DNA from: Halopiger xanaduensis SH-6
GTDB taxonomy: Archaea > Halobacteriota > Halobacteria > Halobacteriales > Natrialbaceae
Direction: 5' to 3'
Assembly (NCBI RefSeq): GCF_000217715.1
Contig: NC_015666.1
Location: 3,360,270-3,424,269 of the forward strand
DNA: 64,000 nucleotides
Under the pieces are notes generated by a model. The model made no database searches and was not told the DNA's origin. It worked only from the letters and a program-made list of their open reading frames with translations. How positions within the stretch are numbered: position 1 is the first letter of the stretch; each line of letters opens with the position of its first letter. The position numbers and the translations under genes were made by a program. Of this stretch, positions 51,357 through 60,237 are shown in pieces.

Positions 51357-52334
51357 TCACTTCTGCACCGCCCGGACGTCGTCGCGGTCCGGCAGCGCCG
51401 CCATCGCCCCCGCGGCCGTCGTCGCCGCCGCGCCGACCGCGTTGGCGAACGCGAGCGTCTCCTCGAGGTCCCGTCCCTCGTGCAGTCCGACGACCGTCCC
51501 CGCGACGAAGGCGTCGCCGGCGCCCGTGGTGTCGACCACGTCGGCGTCGTACCCCGGGTGTTCGGCCGCACCCTCGCCCGTGCCCGTTCCCGCCCACGGC
51601 GAGTCTTTCGCCGCGACGGCGATCGCCCCCTCGCCGCCGCGGGTCGCGAAGACCGCGTCCGGCCCGGCAGAAAGCGCCGCTCGAGCGCGGTCCTTCAGGT
51701 CGCTCTCGTCACCGTCGCCCCCGAATCCCAGCGTCTCGAGTTCCTCGCCGGTCGCCTTCAGCACGTCGACGTGCTCGAGGGCGTCCCGGGCGACCGTCCG
51801 GAACGCGTCCGCGTCGGGCCACAGCTCGGGCCGGTAGTTCGGATCGAACGAGGTGGTACAGCCCGCGTCGGCGGCCCGCTCGAGCAGGTCTAGCGTCGCC
51901 TCGCGGGCCCGACCGCTCGCGAGGGTTACGCCGCCGGCGTGGACCCACTCGCGGTCGGCGAGGGTCACGTCGTCGGCCCGGCCGGGCTCGAGGCGGGTGT
52001 CGGCGGTGCCGTCGCGGTAGAAGGAGAAGCTGCGGTCGCCGGTCTCGTCGTGGGTGACAAACGCCAGCGTCGTCTTCGCGTCGGGGTCGCGCTCGACGAA
52101 CCGGTCCGGAAGCCCGTACTCGGTCAGGACCGACTCGAGGTAGCGGCCGAACGGGTCGTCGCCGACGCGGGTCCAGAACAGCGGCGGCCGCTCGAGGCGG
52201 GCGAGCGCAACGGCGACGTTGGCCGGGGCGCCGCCGGCCCGGCGGTCGAACCCCTCGACGCTCGAGATCGGGCCGGGCCGCTCGGGCAGGAAGTCGATCA
52301 GGGTCTCGCCGGCGACGAGCACGTCGTGAGTCAT
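51357..52334 (-). CDS. PfkB-family sugar kinase (fructokinase/KDG kinase-like)
   Basis: 325 residues. The N-terminal VAGETLIDFLPERPG and the RRAGGAPANVAVALARL block are typical of fructokinase/2-keto-3-deoxy-gluconate kinase-type PfkB proteins. The C-terminal VVDTTGAGDAFVAGTVVGLHEG contains the GAGD catalytic site (about 270-273). It phosphorylates a free sugar or sugar acid. Location close to the sugar importer and GH3 glycosidase fits a role in carbohydrate catabolism. Compared with the kinase at 37462 it is the more canonical enzyme. Confidence 0.88.
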   Translation of the reverse strand: MTHDVLVAGETLIDFLPERPGPISSVEGFDRRAGGAPANVAVALARLERPPLFWTRVGDDPFGRYLESVLTEYGLPDRFVERDPDAKTTLAFVTHDETGDRSFSFYRDGTADTRLEPGRADDVTLADREWVHAGGVTLASGRAREATLDLLERAADAGCTTSFDPNYRPELWPDADAFRTVARDALEHVDVLKATGEELETLGFGGDGDESDLKDRARAALSAGPDAVFATRGGEGAIAVAAKDSPWAGTGTGEGAAEHPGYDADVVDTTGAGDAFVAGTVVGLHEGRDLEETLAFANAVGAAATTAAGAMAALPDRDDVRAVQK

Positions 52335-52442
52335 ACGTCGTGATTTTTCGTCGCTCGGATAATGCGTTACGGTGCCGCACGGTGACGCCGGTAGCGGGAA
52401 TTGCCTCGAGCCGTCCGCCGATGCGGAGGGGTCGACCCGCGG

Positions 52443-53876
52443 TCAGAAGACGAGCAGGAGCCCGACTACGACGACCGTCACGTAGACGGTGACGGCGCCG
52501 GCGTAGCGCACGAACTCCCGCCAGTCGAACCCGTACAGCGAGAGGAGGCTCGCGAACAGGAACCCGAGCCAGAGGTTCGACAGGCCCGCGCCGTACATCG
52601 TCGCGACCAGCGACGCGACGAGGTCGGCGTCCGCGGCGGCGACCGCCGGTCCCTGGAGCACCCACAGCGAGCCCGGGTCCGGAACCAGCAGCCCGAGCGC
52701 GAACGCGACGACGTAGGACGCCGCGGCGGGGAATCCGGTGCCCGCGATCGCGTCGCCGATCGTCCCGTACAGTCCCGCCTCGTCGAGCAGCGCCCACACG
52801 CCGGCGTAGAGCAGGAACGGAACCGCCACGAGGAGCGCCCACCGCGTCGCGTCCTCGGTCTTCCGTCTGAACGCCATCGGCGGCCCCTGCACCGCGAGCC
52901 CGAGGATCAGCAACGTAAACGCCAGCCACGGGAGCGTCAGGCGCCCGCCCGTCGCGAAGTGCCACCCGAATGAGACGACGCCGACGACGACCGCGAGTGC
53001 GGTGATGAGCGTCGAGTTCTCGAGTCGATCGCCGACCTCCCAGTCCTCGGGTGGAACCGCGGTCGAGTAGTGGTCGAACGCCGCCGCGATCGAACCCGAC
53101 GCGCCGAGGCGGTCGTTTCGCTCGCTCAGGGTCGTGATCGCATCGGCGTCCGCGCTCGGCGCCAGCACGACGAGGAGCGCGGGAAGCGTGAGCACGAACA
53201 GGACGCTCGAGAGGAGGTTGACCGGATGCAGCAGGAACTCGGACATCGCGATCGAGCCGACATCGTCGACCATGAAATTCGCCAGCCCGCTCTCGTCGGC
53301 CAGCATGAGACCGCCGGGGCTCGAGAGCCCCTGGTTCGTGAGCACGAGCGCGAGCAGGCTCGCCGTGAGCACGGCCGGATAGTGGACGGCGGTTCCGTTC
53401 TCGCGGGCGCGGCGACAGAGCCGCTGGCCGAGGTACACCCCGCCGATCAGGCCCAGCGCCCAGTTGAGCCAGCCCAGCAGCAGGGAGAGGACGCCGGTCG
53501 CGTAGACGACCCCCGCCTGGCTCGTCGGCAGCGGCGCGGCGAGCCGATCGAGGGCGGCGCCGACCCGCGGGGACTCGACGAGGGTGGCGCCCAGCACCCA
53601 GTAGAGAATCAGCAGCATCTGGACGCTGAACAGGTCGAAGAAGCCGGTTCCCAACAACTCGAGCTGGGTCATCGGCTCGAGGAAGGGCACGGTCACGAGC
53701 AGCGCCAGGCCGGCGAGGACGACGGCGTTGGTCAGCGCCTCGGGGAAGTACCGGCCGAGCGCCGGGACGAACGCGTCGCGGTAGCGGGCCGAGCGCGCGT
53801 CGCCCGGGGTTCCATCGGCAGTCGTACTCGAGTTCGGGTTCGAACCCGAACTCGAGGAAGCTGGTTCTCCTGCCAT
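52443..53876 (-). CDS. AtoE-type short-chain fatty acid transporter, paralogue 1
   Basis: 477 residues with about 12 membrane helices. It resembles the AtoE/TIGR00366 short-chain fatty acid transporters in its FFDLFSVQMLLILYWVLGATLVE, LLGWLNWALGLIGGVYLG and VPDPGSLWVLQGPAVAAADAD segments; compared with the upstream paralogue the same positions are more diverged (PDPGSLWVLQGP in place of PSGGGQWVVMGE). The start is set at 53876, giving MAGEPASSSSG; the long frame upstream is basic. A Ser/Asn-rich N-terminus is encoded by a perfect 30-bp palindrome. The start lies 5 bp after the stop of paralogue 2. Confidence 0.78.
   Translation of the reverse strand: MAGEPASSSSGSNPNSSTTADGTPGDARSARYRDAFVPALGRYFPEALTNAVVLAGLALLVTVPFLEPMTQLELLGTGFFDLFSVQMLLILYWVLGATLVESPRVGAALDRLAAPLPTSQAGVVYATGVLSLLLGWLNWALGLIGGVYLGQRLCRRARENGTAVHYPAVLTASLLALVLTNQGLSSPGGLMLADESGLANFMVDDVGSIAMSEFLLHPVNLLSSVLFVLTLPALLVVLAPSADADAITTLSERNDRLGASGSIAAAFDHYSTAVPPEDWEVGDRLENSTLITALAVVVGVVSFGWHFATGGRLTLPWLAFTLLILGLAVQGPPMAFRRKTEDATRWALLVAVPFLLYAGVWALLDEAGLYGTIGDAIAGTGFPAAASYVVAFALGLLVPDPGSLWVLQGPAVAAADADLVASLVATMYGAGLSNLWLGFLFASLLSLYGFDWREFVRYAGAVTVYVTVVVVGLLLVF
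53827..53856. repeat. Perfect 30-bp palindrome in the N-terminal coding part of an AtoE-type gene
   Basis: CTCGAGTTCGGGTTC followed by its exact reverse complement GAACCCGAACTCGAG, without any spacer. It lies within codons 7-17 of the downstream transporter gene and encodes a Ser/Asn/Gly stretch. In mRNA it could fold into a long stem, close to the start codon at 53876. Confidence 0.95.
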
Positions 53877-53881
53877 CGCTA

Positions 53882-55327
53882 TCACCCGAACACCCCGATC
53901 GCGAGCGCGCCGGCACCGAGCACGAGGCCGCTGAAGAGGAACAGGACGACGACGTAGCCCATCATGTCGCGGATCGAGAGCCCGGCGATCCCCAGCACGG
54001 GCAGCGCCCAGAACGGCTGGATCATGTTGGTCCACTGGTCACCCATCGCGAACGCGATGAGCATGTGGTTCATCTGGGTCCCCGAGATTTGCTGGGTCGC
54101 CGAGGCGTAGATTTCGCCCATGACGACCCACTGGCCGCCGCCGGAGGGAACGAAGAAGTTGACGATGCCGCCGGAGACGAACACGAACAGGTACCACGTC
54201 GTATCGGTCGCGTACGCGGCCGCCGTCTCGGCGATCAGTTCGACCAGCCCGGAGAAGACCATGATACCCATGATCCCGCCGTAGAACTGGAACTGGATGA
54301 TGATCTGGCTGGCGCCCTTGATCGCCTCGTAGAAGACGTCGATGTAGCTGCGCAGCGTGCCGTGCGCGAGGAAGCCGAGCCCGAACATCACCGTGATGAA
54401 GACGTTGATGTCGAACACGTCCATGAACGGCTCCGTCGCGAACAGGTAGCCCAGATAGATCCAGATGAGCAGGCCCATCCCGAGACAGACGACCCGGCTG
54501 TCGAGCAGCGCCTCCTTCGGCGCGGATTCGCGAGTACGGTGGGGGAGCTGCGCCGCCGCAGCAGCGTTCGCAGTTTCGCCGCCGTCGGCCGCCAGATCGC
54601 TGACCTCGGCTCCGCGAAGTTGCTCCTTTGGCACCGTCGTCGCGTTCTCCCGTCTGGGCGCCATCAGCGGCATGACGACGACGGTCACGAGCACGACGCC
54701 GGCGACGATCGCGAGGTTGAACGGGTGGAAAATCGTCTCCGAGACCGGGATGACGCCCATGCTCTCCTCGGCGAAGTGGCCCTCCGTCGCCGAGAGCAAC
54801 AGCGAGGCGCCGGACAGTCCCTGGTGCCAGGGCAACAGCCCCGCGTACGCCGCCGCGACCAGCAGCGGGTAGTGGACGTCGATCCCCTTCTCGTCCATCT
54901 CGATCCCGACCTCTCGAGCGAGGATCGCCCCGGCGATCAGGACGACGCCCCAGTGGAAGAGTCCGAGCAACTGGCCGCAGAGCGCGACGACGAAGATCGC
55001 CTGTAGCTGGCCGTCCGGAACTGCGGCGATCCGCCGAAGGACGCGTTTGACCGGCGGCGAGTCCGCGAGCGCCCAGCCGGTCAGCAAGGCGAGCGACGCC
55101 TGCATCGAGAACCCGATGACTTCCCAGAAGCCCTCGCCCCAGTGGATCGCGACGTCGGCCGGCCCCTCCGGCGTGACCAGCACCGCGATGACCATCGTCA
55201 GGAAGGTCAGCAGGAGCGCGAAGATGAACGCGTCCGGAAGGTACCGCTGGACGAGCCGGCTCGAGACGTCCCCGAGCGCCGTAAAGAAGCTCCGGATCGT
55301 GCCGTGGTCCTCCGTCTCGGCACTCAT
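53882..55327 (-). CDS. AtoE-type short-chain fatty acid transporter, paralogue 2
   Basis: 481 residues from the ATG at 55327, the first ATG in frame; a TTG at 55420 would add 31 residues of Gly/Ala/Asp-rich sequence. About 12 membrane helices. Typical AtoE segments: RYLPDAFIFALLLTFLTMV, LPWHQGLSGASLLLSATEGH, FFVPSGGGQWVVMGE and MGDQWTNMIQPFWALPVLG. The family imports short-chain fatty acids such as butyrate or acetoacetate in bacteria; that substrate range is family knowledge. A charged cytoplasmic loop with Pro/Ala/Glu lies at about 235-285. It is upstream of paralogue 1 by 5 bp. Confidence 0.87.
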   Translation of the reverse strand: MSAETEDHGTIRSFFTALGDVSSRLVQRYLPDAFIFALLLTFLTMVIAVLVTPEGPADVAIHWGEGFWEVIGFSMQASLALLTGWALADSPPVKRVLRRIAAVPDGQLQAIFVVALCGQLLGLFHWGVVLIAGAILAREVGIEMDEKGIDVHYPLLVAAAYAGLLPWHQGLSGASLLLSATEGHFAEESMGVIPVSETIFHPFNLAIVAGVVLVTVVVMPLMAPRRENATTVPKEQLRGAEVSDLAADGGETANAAAAAQLPHRTRESAPKEALLDSRVVCLGMGLLIWIYLGYLFATEPFMDVFDINVFITVMFGLGFLAHGTLRSYIDVFYEAIKGASQIIIQFQFYGGIMGIMVFSGLVELIAETAAAYATDTTWYLFVFVSGGIVNFFVPSGGGQWVVMGEIYASATQQISGTQMNHMLIAFAMGDQWTNMIQPFWALPVLGIAGLSIRDMMGYVVVLFLFSGLVLGAGALAIGVFG

Positions 55328-55583
55328 GGCTTCGTCGACAGCCGCGTCCGCGACCGGTTGTCCTGCGATACGGCTCCCAAGCGCGCCCGAACCGTGTCCC
55401 GAAATACCATGATCTGTCAAGAGGCAAAAACCCCATCGCAGTTAAGCTCAGGGCCTGTACGAGGGGATTAAACCAACGCGATTCGGCTGTAAGCCGCGGA
55501 TGTCTTGTAGCGGGAGCGGTCGTCCGATCGGACCGCGCGAGACGCCAGAAACGCGCGAGGCGCTCGAGCCGCGCGGTCGAGCG

Positions 55584-58118
55584 CTACTCGAGGCGCCGGT
55601 ACAGCGCCATGACGTCGTCGATGTCCTCCTCGCCGTCGTTGTTGATGTCGTACCGGCCCGGCATCGGCTCGGGGTCGGTGATGTGGCCCGTCCGCTCGAT
55701 CGAAAGCGTCGCCGTCGCCTCGCCGACGGCAACCTCGTACTCACCGGGTTCGACGACCTTCGCCTGGTGGCCGGGCACGTCGCCGGGGACGACCTCGAGC
55801 GTCGAGAGGTCGAGTTCGATCGTGACCGTTTCGCTGTCGCCGGCGTCGACGTGGACGCGCTCGAAGCCCATCAGGCGGCGGTGGGGCTGGAGGACCGACC
55901 CGTAGGATTCGGTGTTGTAGACCTCGACGATGTGGTCGCCGGCCGCGTCGCCGGTGTTGTGGACGGTGACCTGCGCCGTGACCGTCGGCGTCGACGCGGG
56001 GTCGTCGACGGTCGCCGGCGACAGCGAGAGGTCGGAGTACTCCCAATCGGTGTAGGAGAGCCCGTGGCCGAACTCGAACTGGACCAGCTGGTCCTCGGCG
56101 CCGACGGACTGGCGCGGCGGGTAGTCGTCGTAGAACTGCGGGACGTGGCCGACGTTGCCCTCCCAGGTGAACGACAGCTTGCCGGAGGGGTTGTAGTCGC
56201 CGAACAGCGTGTCGGCGACCGCGACGCCGGTGTCGCTGCCGGGTTGGCCGGCGAACAGCACCGCGTCGAGGTGGTCGAACGTTTCGGCGGTCCCGCGCGG
56301 GCTGCCGGCGAGGATCACGCCGACGAGCGGGACGTCGTCGCCGGTCAACTCGTCGACCAATTCCACGAGTTGCCGCTGGGCCTCGGGGAACCGCATCTTG
56401 TCGCGGTCGCCGAAGCCCTCGTTGTGCGGCCCCTCGCCGAGGACGATCACGACAGCGTCCGAGGCGGGTGCCGCGTTCTGAATCGCCGCCGCCTGCTCGT
56501 CGGTCACGTCGAAGAAACCGTTGTCGAAGTTCTCGAAGATGCTCTCGTAGGGGGCCGCGCGGAACTCGGTCGGAACGTGGGTGAGCCGGTCGCCGAGCCG
56601 GGCGGCCAGCCCGTCCTCGATCGTGTTCTGTCGCGGCCGCGGGCCGTCCTCGGTGAGGTCGCCGTCCTCGATCCCCTGCCAGCCCAGCGTCCAGCCGCCG
56701 TGTTGCATCAGGAACCGGTTCGGCGTCCCGTCCTCGATTCCGGGCCCGGTCAACAGGACGCGTTCGGACCCCTCGAGCGGCAGGGCGTCGTCCTCGTTTT
56801 TCAGCAGGACGAGCGACTCTTTGGCCAACTGCTCGGAAACGCTCTGAGCGCCGCCGACGAACTCGTCGATGCGATCTTCGGGGACGGTCGGCTGCTCGAA
56901 CAGCCCCAGTTCCAGCTTGAGCTCGAGGATTCGCCGCACCGAGACGTCGATCCGCTCCTCGGAGAGTTCGCCGCTCTCGACGAGATCGATCACCGTGTCG
57001 ATGAAGTCCGTCGGCGCGACCTCGCCGCCGCACATGTGCATGTCGACGCCGGCGGCGATCCCCTGCTTGACCGCCTCGCGCCAGCCCTCCTCGGTGTCGG
57101 GCAGGTACTCGTGGTTAGAGATGAGCCGGTAGAAGTCGTCCCAGTCACTCAGTACGACGCCGTCGAACTCGAAGCGCTTGCGCAGCACCTGGATCAGCAA
57201 CCAACTCGAGGCGTGGGCCGGCTTGCCGTTGACCGCGCCGCTGTTGACCATGACCGTCTTGGCCTCCTCGAGGGCGCGCTCGTAGGCCGGGAGCTGTCTG
57301 GTCCGCAGGTCCCGCATCGAGGTGCGGACGTGGGCGCGGTCCTTGCCGGTGTTGGGCGTCCCGTAGCCGGCGAAGTGTTTGACCGTCGCGGCGACGCGGC
57401 CGTTCCGTTCGAAGCCGCGGGCGCGGGCCTTCCCCATCTCGCCCAGCAGCATCGAGTCCTCGCTGTGACCTTCGAAGAAGCGCCCCCAGCGCATGTCACG
57501 CAGCAGGTCGACCGTCGGGCCGAAGATCCAGTGGCCGCCCATGGCCGCGATCTCCGCGCCGGTGTGAGTTGCCGCGGCCTCGACGAGGTCGATGTCGCGG
57601 GTCATCCCCATGTTGAGCCGCTGCGGGAAGCTCGTACAGCCGTCGAGCAGCGTATTTCCGTGAAGCGCGTCGCCGCCCCAGACGAACGGAATTCCCGTGC
57701 CGTTGTTGGTTACGTTGTACTGTTGGAGTCGGTTCAGCCCGGCGACGAACTCCTCGCCGTCGAACGTCGGGCCGGAGGCGCCGCCGTTGAGGATCGAGCC
57801 GACGTGCAGTTCGGTGAACAGTTCGCCGACCGTGGCCGGTTCATCGTGATCGTTGAACGCCGTCTCGGGACCGAACCCCTCGCCGAGATCGTCGATCGCG
57901 ACCTGGGTCATCTGGCCGACCTTCTGCTCGAGCGTCATCTCCTCGAGCAGGCGGTCGATACTGTGTCGGTCACCGCCTGCACCCGCGTCTGCGGCCGCGC
58001 TGTCCGCTCCGAGACCGACCGCCGACGCCGCGGTCGCGGCGCCGGTCGCCTTCATGAACGTCCGCCGCGAGTCGTCTACCTCGTCCGATTCCTCCGCCTG
58101 TGAATTACCGTCCGGCAT
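55584..58118 (-). CDS. Tat-exported GH3 glycosidase with dockerin-like C-terminus
   Basis: 844 residues. Tat signal with Arg18-Arg19 in DDSRRTFMKATGAAT, no lipobox, so secreted. GH3 core: IDRLLEEMTLEQKVGQM, KHFAGYG, nucleophile Asp325 in VVLSDWDDF, then the C-terminal alpha/beta domain with VVIVLGEGPHNEGFGD (candidate acid/base Glu) and a Fn3-like domain (about 700-790: TPTVTAQVTVHNTGDAAG). Beta-glucosidase or xylosidase activity is expected. The last 23 residues (DINNDG at 824-829, then EDIDDVMALYRRL) are one dockerin-type calcium loop-helix. The start at 58118 follows the TTTATTATA box. Confidence 0.9.
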   Translation of the reverse strand: MPDGNSQAEESDEVDDSRRTFMKATGAATAASAVGLGADSAAADAGAGGDRHSIDRLLEEMTLEQKVGQMTQVAIDDLGEGFGPETAFNDHDEPATVGELFTELHVGSILNGGASGPTFDGEEFVAGLNRLQQYNVTNNGTGIPFVWGGDALHGNTLLDGCTSFPQRLNMGMTRDIDLVEAAATHTGAEIAAMGGHWIFGPTVDLLRDMRWGRFFEGHSEDSMLLGEMGKARARGFERNGRVAATVKHFAGYGTPNTGKDRAHVRTSMRDLRTRQLPAYERALEEAKTVMVNSGAVNGKPAHASSWLLIQVLRKRFEFDGVVLSDWDDFYRLISNHEYLPDTEEGWREAVKQGIAAGVDMHMCGGEVAPTDFIDTVIDLVESGELSEERIDVSVRRILELKLELGLFEQPTVPEDRIDEFVGGAQSVSEQLAKESLVLLKNEDDALPLEGSERVLLTGPGIEDGTPNRFLMQHGGWTLGWQGIEDGDLTEDGPRPRQNTIEDGLAARLGDRLTHVPTEFRAAPYESIFENFDNGFFDVTDEQAAAIQNAAPASDAVVIVLGEGPHNEGFGDRDKMRFPEAQRQLVELVDELTGDDVPLVGVILAGSPRGTAETFDHLDAVLFAGQPGSDTGVAVADTLFGDYNPSGKLSFTWEGNVGHVPQFYDDYPPRQSVGAEDQLVQFEFGHGLSYTDWEYSDLSLSPATVDDPASTPTVTAQVTVHNTGDAAGDHIVEVYNTESYGSVLQPHRRLMGFERVHVDAGDSETVTIELDLSTLEVVPGDVPGHQAKVVEPGEYEVAVGEATATLSIERTGHITDPEPMPGRYDINNDGEEDIDDVMALYRRLE

Positions 58119-58143
58119 GCGAGGCGGTAACGGAACTCGGAGT

Positions 58144-58152
58144 ATAATAAAC
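58144..58152 (-). promoter_or_regulatory. TATA box of the GH3 gene
   Basis: On the minus strand TTTATTATA lies 26-34 nt before the ATG at 58118, a fit for a leaderless transcript. Confidence 0.65.
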
Positions 58153-58259
58153 ATTTTCAGCATACAGCCGAATACGGTCGCAGTGACAACCGTACGGGCA
58201 AAATACGGCCCGAATACGTGACGTTTACCCGCCCGGGTAGAGGCCGCTCGAGCGGGCGT

Positions 58260-59303
58260 TTACTCCTCCCAATCGATCGCCTCGGTCCGCTCCGCACGTC
58301 TGAGGATGAAGGGGCCGAGCGAGCCGGTTCGCTTCGAAATGGTCGCGATTCGCAGGACGTAGGCCGCCAGCAGGAAAAAGGGGACGAGCGAGAGCGTCGC
58401 GCTCGTGCTCACGACCCATACCAGATTATCCACGCCGAGCGTCGTTCCCGGCAGCGATTCCTGATCGAGGTACAGCACCGTCGCCGTCGCGGCCACTACA
58501 CCGGGCAGCCCGGCGTACAGGATCGACCGCGTGAGATGCACCAACTCCCACTGGAAGTACAGCGACTTGAAGTGCTCGAGCGCCGGGCCGAACAGCGTCA
58601 GGGCGTCGATCAACTCGTCGAACGCCGCTAGCTCGTCCTCCTCGAGGCTGTCCTCGTGTTCGTGGCGCAACCGCCTGACCGCGTAGATCTTCCAGGAGTA
58701 GTTGTAGTTCAGCCCCGAACGCAGGACGCCGAACTCGCCGAACGTCGAGGTCTCGAGTTGGGACCGAATCTCCTCGGAGTTGCGGCAAACGTTCTCGACC
58801 AGCCGCTCGGTCCGCCGTCGAAGTTGATCGTCGTCGCTATCGGCGACCGCTTCGCGCAGCGTTTCGGCCCGGTCGCTGCTCGTCTGCACGAGCGCCTGCA
58901 GGAACTGCGACGGGTCGGGCGGGCCGACCGAACCGAACAGCTCCTCGACGTTGCGGCGGTACTCCATCGCCTCGTCCATCCACGCCTGCTGGTCGCCCAG
59001 TCGACCGAGCTCCTGGGAGAGCACCAGCTGGTTGATCGAAACGACGAGCGTCACGCCGGTGAGAATCGCGGCGACCAACGCCTGAAACGCCGTGTCGATG
59101 GGCGTTCCGCTCTCCATCGCCGCCCGGAGCGGCATGGCGACCGTGCCGAGGCCGACGAAGGTCGTGAAGGCCGCGGCGGCCAACACGCCCGCGAGCAGCC
59201 ACCGGTCCGCGTCGAGCAAGAACCAGTGTGCAACCGAACTCTCGCCCGTTCGTCCCCTGAGCGTGTCCTGCGACAGCGGGCCGCCCTCGTCCCCCTCGTC
59301 CAT
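58260..59303 (-). CDS. Haloarchaeal membrane protein with central coiled coil, unknown function
   Basis: 347 residues, no family recognised. Two membrane helices near the N-terminus (about 33-58, 72-92), a long charged helical segment (about 95-245: QELGRLGDQQAWMDEAMEYRR, AETLREAVADSDDDQLRRR, HEHEDSLEEDELAAFDELID), then two further helices (about 258-278, 297-325). This hairpin-coil-hairpin layout is seen in bestrophin-like and DUF4239-like membrane proteins, without matching motifs here. Start at 59303, as upstream codons are basic. Stop lies 141 bp from the GH3 start, same strand. Confidence 0.7.
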   Translation of the reverse strand: MDEGDEGGPLSQDTLRGRTGESSVAHWFLLDADRWLLAGVLAAAAFTTFVGLGTVAMPLRAAMESGTPIDTAFQALVAAILTGVTLVVSINQLVLSQELGRLGDQQAWMDEAMEYRRNVEELFGSVGPPDPSQFLQALVQTSSDRAETLREAVADSDDDQLRRRTERLVENVCRNSEEIRSQLETSTFGEFGVLRSGLNYNYSWKIYAVRRLRHEHEDSLEEDELAAFDELIDALTLFGPALEHFKSLYFQWELVHLTRSILYAGLPGVVAATATVLYLDQESLPGTTLGVDNLVWVVSTSATLSLVPFFLLAAYVLRIATISKRTGSLGPFILRRAERTEAIDWEE

Positions 59304-59391
59304 GGGCCCCGTTCGGTCGCCGGACGAAAAGCGGTTCAGCTTGAAGCGTGCCTCCACTCGAGCGCTCGCGAGTCCGGCCGGAGTGTGGGTT

Positions 59392-60018
59392 CTACTCTTC
59401 GCCGTCAAACCCGCCCCGATGGACGATTTCCTCGAGCGGCTTCCGATCGCTCGGTTGCTCGCGTTCCCGCAGGTCCTCGGGCAGCGTCTCCGGTAGCGCG
59501 CGCTCGCCGATCGCGACCATCGCCTGCACCTCGTACGCCTCGGGCACCTCGAGTTCGTCGGCTGCACGCTCGTAATCGAAGCCGGCGATCGGGTGGACAG
59601 CCAGACCGCGGCGCGTCCCCTCGAGCGCGAGGTTCTGCCAGGCGGCGCCGGTGTCGAACGCGTGCGTGGGCGCCGGGTCGTCGTTGTGATCGAACGTCGT
59701 CTTCGAGACGACGACCACGAGGACGGCAGCGTCGGTCGCCCACGCCTGATTCATCTCGTTGAGCAGGCCGACGAAGGTGTCCCACTCCTCGTCCTCGCGG
59801 TCGGCGTACAGAAATCGCCAGTGCTGGTTGTTAAAGGCCGACGGCGCCCAGCGGGCGGCTTCGAACAGCGGAAGATACTCCGCCTCCTCGAGCGGGTCGC
59901 CGGTCATCGCGCGGGGCGACCAGCGGTTGACGAAGAGCGGATCGACGTCGTACGCGGGCTCGCGATGCTCGGCGACTTCCTCCCGAAGCTCGTTTCGTTT
60001 CGAAGCGGTCTCTTGCAT
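59392..60018 (-). CDS. Nitroreductase-family FMN oxidoreductase
   Basis: 208 residues. Typical nitroreductase fold: NRWSPRAMTGDPLEE (FMN-binding RxS), LPLFEAARWAPSAFNNQHWRFLYA, AAWQNLALEGTRRGLAVHPIAGFD and EVQAMVAIGE. The N-terminal RWSPR and APSAFNNQ-W are the FMN contacts. Substrate is unknown; these enzymes reduce nitroaromatics, quinones or flavins. The start at 60018 is used, since GAAAATACACG (about 60045-60055, minus strand) lies in the promoter position and the upstream frame is basic. Confidence 0.88.
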   Translation of the reverse strand: MQETASKRNELREEVAEHREPAYDVDPLFVNRWSPRAMTGDPLEEAEYLPLFEAARWAPSAFNNQHWRFLYADREDEEWDTFVGLLNEMNQAWATDAAVLVVVVSKTTFDHNDDPAPTHAFDTGAAWQNLALEGTRRGLAVHPIAGFDYERAADELEVPEAYEVQAMVAIGERALPETLPEDLREREQPSDRKPLEEIVHRGGFDGEE

Positions 60019-60237
60019 AGGGGTTTGTTTCGACTCGGTACACGTGTATTTTCCCGGACGACGGGGTGACCAGGTAACGGTCGTGTCGCCGAATCGTGTT
60101 CGCACGTTACACGATGACGGCGTGTGGCCTCCCGGAGAGCATCTCGAGTCGGATACTCGGCGGGTCACGGCGAAAGTCGAGCCGGGACGAAAGAAAGAGA
60201 GAACGACAAACCGGGACGCGACCGAACGATCAGGTGA

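Noticed and set aside
51709-53916. 735-codon frame on the minus strand overlapping the AtoE-type gene and the PfkB kinase
   Set aside because: Arg-rich product in a shifted frame across two real genes; not a protein.
55500-58103. 867-codon open frame on the plus strand, antisense to the GH3 gene
   Set aside because: Shadow of the GH3 coding sequence; no motif, no promoter and implausible composition.
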